NCBI GenBank assembly: GCA_031280065.1
Contig: JAITHH010000318.1
Location: forward strand, 1 to 5,051
Length of the DNA: 5,051 bases
Direction: 5' to 3'
Source of the DNA: Treponema sp.
Lineage (GTDB): Bacteria; Spirochaetota; Spirochaetia; Treponematales; Breznakiellaceae
The notes beneath the pieces were generated by a model. The model was not told where the DNA came from. It worked only from the letters and a program-made list of their open reading frames with translations, and did not search any database. Position 1 is the stretch's first letter. Each line of letters opens with the position of its first letter. The position numbers and the translations under genes are program-made. Positions 1 to 5,051 of the stretch are shown in pieces.

Positions 1-1
1 A

Positions 2-511
2 ACCGGGGCCATTGTTACCCAGGCCCAGTTTAAGGCCGCGTCGTACCTGTACGGGGTGAGTTACCTCCTCCTGGGTCAGCTTGTCGCTAACCCCCTGCCG
101 TTTCTTACCGTTGGTCTGGGGCTGGTGCCCCTGGTGTTTTCCCTCCTGTTCTGGCTGATTCCCGCCCTCCGTTATGGGGGCGTACGGCGGGACAACGAGG
201 CGGTCAAGCTCGAAAATCTGCGGAAGGACGCCTTTGCCCGGATATGGCAGGCTCCTTTGGCGTTCAAGGCCGCTGACATCAAGCCCCAGGCGCCGGAGTG
301 TCAGCCCGCCAAGCTGGATGCGGCCCGGGACCGGATCATCAAAGAGCTGGGAGGCTATTCCCAGCCGGAAGTACAGGCCGGGGAGGACGGCGGGATGATC
401 TACTCTTTTGGGGAGCTGGAGCGGGAAAAGCGGGCCCTAGAGCGTTACCGTGCGGGCGTTGATCCCGATGCTTCCGCGCTGGGGGCTGTGGTGTTTGACA
501 GCGATGTATGA
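2..511 (+). CDS. C-terminal part of an unrecognised membrane-anchored protein
   Basis: The frame is open from the left edge to TGA at 509-511, so this is the 3' end of a longer gene. A GTG at 56 lies inside the continuous frame, has no Shine-Dalgarno sequence, and is preceded by coherent coding sequence, so I do not take it as the start. The visible protein begins with two hydrophobic stretches: one around ASYLYGVSYLLLGQLVA and a stronger one, PFLTVGLGLVPLVFSLLFWL. A basic segment follows (RYGGVRRDNEAVKLENLRK), which by the positive-inside rule puts the roughly 110-residue tail in the cytoplasm. The tail is charged and probably helical, with a Glu/Arg-rich stretch (GELEREKRALERYRAG) and an acidic end. 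I do not recognise the family and assign no function. The gene converges on proC with only 23 nt between the two stops and no clear terminator. That this is a real gene is fairly sure; the function is unknown. Confidence 0.75.
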   Translation, partial: TGAIVTQAQFKAASYLYGVSYLLLGQLVANPLPFLTVGLGLVPLVFSLLFWLIPALRYGGVRRDNEAVKLENLRKDAFARIWQAPLAFKAADIKPQAPECQPAKLDAARDRIIKELGGYSQPEVQAGEDGGMIYSFGELEREKRALERYRAGVDPDASALGAVVFDSDV

Positions 512-534
512 GGGGACGCCGCCTCTCATGTGTT

Positions 535-1383
535 CTACTGGCCGAGTTCCACAGAACGGCGGTAAGCCGCGTCCACGGCGTTCATCACCGTGCCCCGAAA
601 AGCGCCATTCTCCAGCGCGGCTATTCCCGCAATGCTGGTCCCCGCCGGGGAGCTTACCATGTCCTTGAGTTCTCCCGGATGCTTCCCGGTTTCCAGTACT
701 ATCGCCGCCGCGCCGAGGACAGTCTTCGCGGCATACCGCAGCGCCTTATCCCGGTTCAGCCCGGCGCGGACCCCGCCGTCGGCCAGGGCTTCGATAAAAA
801 GACAGGCAAAAGCGGGCCCGGAGCCGGAAAGCCCGGTTACCGCATCCAGGTATTTTTCCTCCAGGCGGTCGACAATGCCCGCGGCTCCCAAGATACGCTC
901 CAGGCAGGCAATCTCCGTTTCCGGTACTTCCGGCGAAGCCGCCAAAACGATCACTCCCTGGGAAACAAGCGCGGGGGTATTCGGCATGATCCGGATTACC
1001 GGCTGGGCGGGAAGCGCGAATCCACCGCGGTCCGCCGGAGCAAGGAGCTTTTGTATCCGCCCAATGGTCCAGCCTGCGGCCATGGAAACGAGGATCGCCG
1101 GACTTCTCTCCTCCAGGCGTTCCTTTAAAACCGGGGCAATCTCCTCCAGCACCGGGGCCAAGACTTGCGGTTTTACCGCGAGAAATACAAAGTCTCCCCG
1201 CTTGACCGCCTCGGCATTGGATTCGCAGACCACGCCTCCCAATGTCTGGGCAAGGGCCGCCGCTTTAACTTTGTCCGTATCGCTTACCCCAGTATTCTCG
1301 CCGCCAACGGCGCCTGCGGCGCTTTTCATCAGCGCGGCGCCCATATTCCCGCTGCCGATACAGGCGATATGTTTGTTTATCAT
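535..1383 (-). CDS. proC: Pyrroline-5-carboxylate reductase
   Basis: ProC catalyses the last step of proline synthesis: NAD(P)H-dependent reduction of 1-pyrroline-5-carboxylate to L-proline in the cytoplasm. The 282-residue product has every hallmark of the family in order. These are the N-terminal Rossmann motif GSGNMG (residues 10-15), AVKPQ (69-73), RIMPNTPALVSQG (131-143), and the C-terminal dimerisation domain with AVTGLSGSGPAF (181-192) and SSPAGTSIAGI (244-254). The last motif is usually SPGGT, so it carries a mild Gly-to-Ala change. The protein is slightly longer than E. coli ProC (269 residues), with extra residues near 90-95 and 115-127. The ATG at 1381-1383 is preceded by GAGAGG (1395-1400 on the complement) at an 11-nt gap, which is long but usable. 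It is the last gene of the minus-strand series, 39 nt after the small upstream ORF, and the reading frame is undamaged. No separate promoter is convincing, so it may depend on transcription from upstream. Confidence 0.97.
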   Translation of the reverse strand: MINKHIACIGSGNMGAALMKSAAGAVGGENTGVSDTDKVKAAALAQTLGGVVCESNAEAVKRGDFVFLAVKPQVLAPVLEEIAPVLKERLEERSPAILVSMAAGWTIGRIQKLLAPADRGGFALPAQPVIRIMPNTPALVSQGVIVLAASPEVPETEIACLERILGAAGIVDRLEEKYLDAVTGLSGSGPAFACLFIEALADGGVRAGLNRDKALRYAAKTVLGAAAIVLETGKHPGELKDMVSSPAGTSIAGIAALENGAFRGTVMNAVDAAYRRSVELGQ

Positions 1384-1422
1384 TTTACGACTGACCTCTC
1401 ATTTCTCTATCTATTGAGCCTA

Positions 1423-1545
1423 TCAGTCAGTATATAATGAACCGGAAACAAGTAATAGTGCGATTACGGCTCCCAGTATCCTGGTAAATGCAATTTCCCC
1501 GGCACAGAAAGGGCAGCGGAAGCCCGCAGAGCTGATGTAGTACAC
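1423..1545 (-). CDS. Possible 40-residue microprotein with CPFC motif and one membrane segment
   Basis: This short frame starts with GTG at 1545-1543, whose first G is also the last base of the polyferredoxin TAG stop (TAGTG). That is a typical arrangement for translational coupling. It ends with TGA at 1425-1423. The product starts MYYISSAGFRCPFCAGEI, resembling the first half of a zinc ribbon (CPFC at residues 11-14). A hydrophobic stretch, ILGAVIALLLVSGSLY, then spans about residues 23-38 and could cross the membrane once. The usual second CxxC pair of a zinc ribbon is absent, so the cysteines might bind metal only as an oligomer, act as a redox pair, or be a relic. There is no strong Shine-Dalgarno sequence; only GAAG lies upstream. 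It sits 39 nt before proC. I do not recognise a family. The amino-acid pattern looks like coding sequence, but at this length chance cannot be excluded. Confidence 0.42.
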   Translation of the reverse strand: MYYISSAGFRCPFCAGEIAFTRILGAVIALLLVSGSLYTD

Positions 1546-3001
1546 TAAAACGGGAATTCTTCACCGGTCTGATAGAGAACTGTCTCCTCGCCTTCGCGAT
1601 CCTCAACCGGGCGCATACCGGGGGTCAGGGTCTGTTCGGCAACCGGGGAGATGGCAAGCGCCTTGGGGATGGCGGGGCATGCTGTCAGGTACGCCCCGCA
1701 GCCCACACAGTACTGCTGGTCAAACATTGGCCTGGTGAGGAACGGTATGCCCGGATCAGGATAGGCTTCCATTCTTAACGCATGGGTGGGACAGACTTCG
1801 GCGCAGGCACCGCAGAATTCGCTTTTGGTTTTGACGATACAATAGTCAAAGTTCAAGGAAGACAGGGCGATACGAGTCCGCTGTTTCTCCGCAACGTCCA
1901 GGCGGCGGATCGCTCCGGAGGGGCAGACCTTGCAGCATTTAACGCAGTTGAACTGGCAGGCGGCCTCGGAAAAGTCCAATACCGGTTGGGGGGAATGTTT
2001 GAGTTTGATGATGCCTGCCGAACAGACGGCGGCGCAGGCTTGGCCCCGGTACAGCGGGCTGTGTAATGGCCGAGGTTCCTCGTGCTGGGCGGCAATATCA
2101 CACCGGGCTCGCCGGGGGGCGGAAATGCCGCATGAAACAGACGCTTCACCGAGGAGGCGGCTAAATAAACCGCCCCGGCCGCAAGCACCGCCGCGCCGGA
2201 GTGTTTCAGGAACAAACGGCGCGATTCAGACGCGCCGTTTTGAGGCCCCGCAGTCCATAATATGCACTGTTCGAGGGGCAGGCGGCGGCGCAGGAAAAAC
2301 AGAGTACGCAACGCCCGGCGTCAAGGCGTTTTTCGCGGGAATTCATGCAGCGAGCGGGGCATTTTTGTTCGCAGATTCCAGAGGAGACACAGGCTGGGGA
2401 TATCTTCATGCCCAGGGGCGCGAGAGCGGAGAACAGGCCCAGACTGAATCCCACCGGGCACCAATTGCAGAAAGCCCGGCCCCGGAAGAACGCAATAATC
2501 GCAATCAGCGCCAGGGGCAGAGCCATAACTAGGGCAAAGGGCGCGGCCTTGTCCGCGAAAAGCCCCATCAGCCCCCGGCCAAAGGCCGAGAGGGGATCGA
2601 AGCCCAGCATAAATGGGGAAAATCGGTAGCGCCAGCCCCAAACCAGTGGCAAGTGGTATCACGAAGCGCAGCCGCGGCGGCGGTACATAGCCGCACACGG
2701 CCAGCGCGGGGCCCTTCCCCCGCCGAAACGCGCTCCCAATCCGCCCGAAAAGCTCCTGCCAAGTTCCAAGCGGACAGAGCGCCGAACAGAATACCCTCCC
2801 GCTGACCAAGGCCAGCGCAATGACCGCTAGGCTCCATATTCCAAGCCCGTAAAGCGCCGCGGAGAATTGCAGTTTTATGAGCAGAGCTAGGAGGCCGTTT
2901 GACGGCGCGAGGTATGCGTAGAAAAACAGCACCAGTAAGCCAAACGCGATGAAGGAGCGGATTAAAAACGGCACCTTCCGGGAGAAACGGGCCGTTGCCA
3001 T
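1545..3001 (-). pseudogene. NapH-like membrane polyferredoxin, broken by three frameshifts
   Basis: When the four frames are joined, this reads as one 4Fe-4S membrane protein of about 485 residues, the usual size for the family. It would pass electrons at the inner membrane. Order of parts: ATG at 3001; hydrophobic helices and the first NapH motif GRVFCSALCPLG; more helices and the second motif GRAFCNWCPVG; a double ferredoxin domain (ending RCVLCFSCAAACP); an internal twin-arginine-like motif RRLFLK with a hydrophobic stretch; then four further clusters (CTG..ACAAVC, CQFNCVKCCKVCP, CIVKTKSEFCGACAEVCP, CVGCGAYLTACP). Frame changes: one extra base in GGGGAAAA at 2615-2622, one lost base near 2221, and one lost base near 2044 that removes the T of an expected TGC. 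Two ligand cysteines are also substituted: Ser at 2380-2382 and Tyr at 1689-1691. The second NapH motif has CX2C rather than the usual CX3C. The start directly abuts the DUF362 stop. Assembly error is the alternative for the frameshifts. Confidence 0.85.
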
Positions 3002-3722
3002 CTACAGCGCGACCTGCTGGATGTTCAGCCGCGAAAGATCCAGCTGCCCGAAGCCCGCTTCGGCGGCCAGGCGGATGTACTCAACCTCGCCTTGTTTACG
3101 GCCCAGGAGCGCGGATGCCGCCGTGTCCGCCGCCACAATATCAGGCGAGATGATGAGCGAGCCCATCTGGGCGACATCGGCCAGGGAGCCGCCCCGGTGG
3201 CCGTTTCTGGTTACCACCCGGTCCGCGTCCACAACGTTGAGGTCCGGCTTTTTGGCAAAGAGAAAGTCAGCGATGCAACTTTGGAGGCCGTTTGCGTGGT
3301 ATGCCTGCCGGTTCCAGACGCAGCCCATGAGGTTTTTCATGGCGATAGTGAGGCCGGCTCCGCCGTGGTTTTTCAGTACCAGCACATTGATCAGCACATC
3401 GGACTCCAAAAGGGTTTCGTGGATCATGGTCTCTTTCAACCTTCTTCCATATAATAGAGACCCGCTGATAGTAGCCTTCCCGTTCAGCCGGGGCGTAGGT
3501 TGCGCCCGCGTCGGCAGCCGCCGCGAGGATGCCTGAATTTTTGCCGTTCCGCTCCCAGTGTTCGATAGAATGATCCATGATGATCACCCGCCGCGCCCCG
3601 ACATCCCGGCAGTGCTTCACGATGGTGGCCACCAGGCCGGGTGAAGTATTGCCGGCATACTCCGGGGAGAGATACCAGGACATATTAGGCTTGATGAGTA
3701 CGGTCTGACCGCTTTTGACATC
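3002..3722 (-). pseudogene. DUF362-family protein remnant, 5'-truncated and frameshifted
   Basis: The translation matches the DUF362 family, proteins of about 300 residues, often Tat-exported, commonly encoded beside ferredoxin-like proteins; their biochemical role is not settled. Recognisable sequence begins VKSGQTVLIKPNMSW (near 3719-3675), continues through GARRVIIMDHSIEHWE and SGILAAAADAGA to YYQRVSI, then changes frame. It resumes as GRRLKETMIHETLLESDVL, VLKNHGGAGLTIAMKNLMG, KPDLNVVDADRV and IISPDIVAADTAASALLG, ending in TAG at 3004-3002. One extra base at about 3452 (ATT-A-TAT) explains the shift. Upstream, an in-frame TAG at 3725-3723 follows, with no start codon between it and the ATG inside KPNM (3683-3681), which has no ribosome-binding site. 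The signal sequence and roughly the first 50-80 residues are missing. Degraded traces in another frame (AKAFAHL, then ARY across a stop) may extend the remnant to about 3830. The DUF362 match is secure; loss of function is very likely unless the sequence is faulty. Confidence 0.85.
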
Positions 3723-3774
3723 CTATACCTGGCTTAGCACAGATGCGCGAAGGCTTTAGCCTGACAGGGCGCGG

Positions 3775-3803
3775 CGGGGGGACACGTCTCCTCAGGCCCC
3801 CCG
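3775..3803. repeat. GC-rich inverted repeat CGGGGGG-N15-CCCCCCG
   Basis: A perfect 7-bp inverted repeat (3775-3781 with 3797-3803, 15-nt loop) lies in the divergent intergenic region, about 20 nt upstream of the -35 element of the plus-strand promoter. No T-run follows on either strand, so it is not a standard intrinsic terminator. It could be a regulator site, or chance in GC-rich DNA. The rest of the 3723-3874 gap holds the promoter and ribosome-binding site of the plus-strand gene and possible degraded DUF362 N-terminal sequence on the minus strand. Confidence 0.35.
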
Positions 3804-3823
3804 GTTGGCTTGGCCATGCGCCC

Positions 3824-3852
3824 TTCCCAAACAGCCGTTACTCTGCTATAAA
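3824..3852 (+). promoter_or_regulatory. Sigma-70-type promoter with extended -10 for the zinc-finger/DUF1848 pair
   Basis: The -35 element TTCCCA (3824-3829) matches TTGACA at four of six positions. It is separated by exactly 17 nt from TATAAA (3847-3852, five of six to TATAAT). TG at 3844-3845 gives an extended -10 (TGCTATAAA). Transcription would start near 3859, leaving a leader of only about 15 nt before the ATG at 3875. The position directly upstream of an intact gene supports it. Confidence 0.6.
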
Positions 3853-3863
3853 TACCGGGAGAC

Positions 3864-3869
3864 AGGAGG
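3864..3869 (+). promoter_or_regulatory. Shine-Dalgarno AGGAGG that fixes the start at 3875
   Basis: A full consensus AGGAGG sits 5 nt before the ATG at 3875-3877. It decides this start over the upstream in-frame ATG at 3743, which would add 44 residues of low-complexity sequence and run straight through the promoter and the inverted repeat. Confidence 0.85.
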
Positions 3870-3874
3870 CACGA

Positions 3875-4519
3875 ATGGCAGCGGTCAAAATGGAAGGAAA
3901 CTGTTATATCTGCGGCAAAACACTTGGCAAAACCGCCATGAAGAACCACATCATCAAGGAACACGCAAACGGTGAGGAAGCGTGCTGTTTGCTGAAAATC
4001 GAAGGAGCCTGGCTCAAAGAATATTGGCTTTACGCAGACGTTCCGAAAAATAAGACCCTTGAGGCGGTCGATACCTTCCTGAGAAAAATCTGGCTGGAGT
4101 GCTGCGGCCACATGAGCGTTTTTTACGCCGGAAAGTACAGCGAAGTACCCAAGACGCGAAAGCTGGATATGTTTGAGACTAGCAGCGCGCTGACCCACGA
4201 ATACGACATGGGCACAACCACCGAGTGCCTGATTACCTTTGCCGGAGAAACACTCCGCCCAAAGCAGCGGAGCGCCGTCCGGCTTTTGGCGAGAAACACC
4301 GCGCCGGTTTTCGAGTGCGCGTCATGCGGCAAACCCGCGGCGTATATCTGCCAGGAATGTATGTTTGACGATTCCAGCAATCCCAACTACTGCGAAGCCT
4401 GCGCCGAAAAGCACGAACACCCCGATATGCTCCTGGAGATAACAAACTCGCCGCGAAGCGGCGAATGCGGATATATCGGCGAACAGGACACGTTCACGTT
4501 TCCCCCCAGGAAAAGGTGA
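3875..4519 (+). CDS. Zinc-finger protein with pRiA4b ORF-3-like core and C-terminal cysteine cluster
   Basis: This 214-residue, probably cytoplasmic protein has three parts. Residues 10-30 form a C2H2 finger (C10-X2-C13-X11-H25-X4-H30). Residues about 39-141 resemble the plasmid pRiA4b ORF-3 family: YWLYADVPKNKTLEAVDTFL, then IWLECCGHMSVF, YDMGTTTECLITF and a lysine/arginine-rich VRLLARN. Residues 148-198 carry C148-X2-C151, C159-X2-C162, C173-X2-C176, H180, H182 and C198, enough ligands for at least one and probably two zinc sites. The motif NSPRSGECGYIGE (191-203) is typical of the C-terminus of this protein group. The molecular role is unknown; nucleic-acid or protein binding is an inference from the fingers. 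The start is set by AGGAGG at 3864-3869, and the gene has its own promoter. Its stop overlaps the DUF1848 start by 4 nt, so the two are probably translated together. No damage is visible, unlike the minus-strand neighbours. Confidence 0.85.
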   Translation: MAAVKMEGNCYICGKTLGKTAMKNHIIKEHANGEEACCLLKIEGAWLKEYWLYADVPKNKTLEAVDTFLRKIWLECCGHMSVFYAGKYSEVPKTRKLDMFETSSALTHEYDMGTTTECLITFAGETLRPKQRSAVRLLARNTAPVFECASCGKPAAYICQECMFDDSSNPNYCEACAEKHEHPDMLLEITNSPRSGECGYIGEQDTFTFPPRKR

Positions 4520-5051
4520 ACGGAGACGGGGGAGCGGGACAGGGGAATCCCGGTTCCCGCGCTGGGGACAGCAATCCCTGGCTCCCGTTCCCCGGCCGTC
4601 AGATGATCATCAGCGTTTCCCGCCGGTGCGATATTCCGCGTTTTCAATTCGGCTGGTTCATGGAGCGCCTTCACGCCGGGTTTGTGGAGACGGCGAACCC
4701 CTATAACCCCAATCAGATACGGCGGGTGTCCCTCCTCCCCGAAGACGCCGGGGTGTTTGTGTTCTGGACCCGCGATCCCCGGCATATCCTGGCCCAAGCG
4801 GAGCGGCTTGGGGAACGGCGCTTCTATGTGATGACCACCCTCACCGGCTATCCCTCCCGCTTAGAGCCATTCGCGCCGGAGGAGGGGGAGATTACCGGCG
4901 CGATACGCAAGCTGGCCGGGATTATCGGCCCCAAACGGCTTATATGGCGCTATGATCCCCTGTTTTTCAGCGATTGCACGGACGAAGATTTTCATCTGCG
5001 GAACTTCAAACGGCTGGCCGGGGCGCTCAAGACTTCGGTTGGCCGGGTTAT
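4516..5051 (+). CDS. DUF1848-family protein, N-terminal part, runs off the window
   Basis: The frame is open from GTG at 4516 to the right edge (178 codons). The family is recognisable from MIISVSRRCDIPRFQFGWF (residues 30-48), NPYNPNQIRRVSL (61-73), FVFWTRDP (81-88), TTLTGYP (107-113) and IGPKRLIWRYDPLFFSD (137-153). DUF1848 proteins are uncharacterised; members carry a C-terminal cysteine cluster like that of radical-SAM proteins, which would lie beyond this window. GTG at 4516-4518 overlaps the upstream TGA (GTGA), with AGGA at 4508-4511 only 4 nt ahead, so translational coupling is likely. The alternative start is ATG at 4603 (residue 30), where many family members begin, but it has no Shine-Dalgarno sequence. 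The 29 residues between the two starts are Gly/Pro/Ser-rich and arise from an imperfect DNA repeat. The family call is confident; the start and function are less so. Confidence 0.88.
   Translation, partial: MNGDGGAGQGNPGSRAGDSNPWLPFPGRQMIISVSRRCDIPRFQFGWFMERLHAGFVETANPYNPNQIRRVSLLPEDAGVFVFWTRDPRHILAQAERLGERRFYVMTTLTGYPSRLEPFAPEEGEITGAIRKLAGIIGPKRLIWRYDPLFFSDCTDEDFHLRNFKRLAGALKTSVGRV
4536..4587 (+). repeat. Imperfect tandem-like direct repeat in the DUF1848 N-terminal extension
   Basis: Two copies of a pattern GGGACAG..AATCCC.GG.TCCCG occur at 4536-4559 and 4565-4587, differing by small indels and substitutions. They encode AGQGNPGSR and AGDSNPWLP. The repeat lies wholly between the two candidate starts of the DUF1848 gene, so it may be translated as a flexible leader or may be spacer DNA. 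Confidence 0.5.

Noticed and set aside
508..1128. Plus-strand open frame following the first gene
   Set aside because: It is a shadow of proC in GC-rich DNA, with no coherent protein pattern and no ribosome-binding site.
590..1417. Long plus-strand open frame (about 275 codons)
   Set aside because: It is antisense to proC, whose motifs are complete. The plus-strand translation is Ser/Pro/Arg-rich and resembles no family.
1429..1434. TATACT as a -10 element for proC on the minus strand
   Set aside because: No acceptable -35 lies 16-18 nt upstream, and it falls inside the small ORF.
1782..2532. Plus-strand open frames over the polyferredoxin
   Set aside because: They are antisense to recognisable ferredoxin cysteine motifs, and their length reflects base composition only.
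1545..3001. Programmed ribosomal frameshifting in the polyferredoxin
   Set aside because: Three shifts in different directions, only one at a homopolymer, plus two lost ligand cysteines do not fit a programmed mechanism.
3751..3762. Inverted repeat AGGCT-TT-AGCCT
   Set aside because: It has only a 5-bp stem with a 2-nt loop, no T-run and no other sign of function.
3743..3874. Upstream in-frame ATG start for the zinc-finger gene
   Set aside because: It would translate the promoter and inverted repeat and has no Shine-Dalgarno sequence, whereas 3875 has AGGAGG at 5 nt.
3734..4198. Minus-strand 154-codon frame
   Set aside because: Most of it is antisense to the zinc-finger gene. Only its last part (about 3830-3734) may carry degraded DUF362 sequence, noted as a finding.
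4448..4464. Perfect 7-bp hairpin TCGCCGC-GAA-GCGGCGA
   Set aside because: It lies inside the zinc-finger coding sequence at the conserved SPRSGE motif, so protein coding explains it. No T-run follows.

Overview
This is a GC-rich bacterial window with an intact gene or gene pair at each end and an eroding iron-sulfur operon in the middle. The gene content suggests an anaerobe. The pairing of a DUF362 protein with a NapH-like polyferredoxin is familiar from gut-type anaerobes (Bacteroidetes, Spirochaetes, some Firmicutes). A Treponema-like spirochaete is possible, but nothing in the sequence proves the taxon.

Layout. From the left edge to 511 (+) is the C-terminal part of an unrecognised membrane-anchored protein. 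Converging on it is a minus-strand series read from right to left: a DUF362-family remnant (about 3722-3002), a polyferredoxin remnant (3001-1545), a possible 40-residue CxxC/membrane microprotein (1545-1423), and intact proC (1383-535), encoding pyrroline-5-carboxylate reductase. Divergent from this series, behind a good plus-strand promoter at 3824-3852, are a 214-residue zinc-finger protein related to the pRiA4b ORF-3 family (3875-4519) and, overlapping it by 4 nt, a DUF1848 protein (4516 to beyond the right edge).

The main observation is that the two iron-sulfur-associated genes are recognisable along nearly their whole length but are broken. DUF362 has no N-terminus or start codon in frame, plus one frameshift near 3452. 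The polyferredoxin has three frameshifts (near 2615-2622, 2221 and 2044). In addition, two expected cluster cysteine codons are substituted (Ser at 2380-2382, Tyr at 1689-1691). The stop and start of the two genes still abut (TAG then ATG), so the pair was once a coupled operon. The flanking genes are clean, which argues for real decay of a membrane electron-transfer module. Clustered assembly errors remain the alternative for the frameshifts, though not for the cysteine substitutions.

No RNA gene, CRISPR array, insertion sequence or convincing intrinsic terminator was seen.
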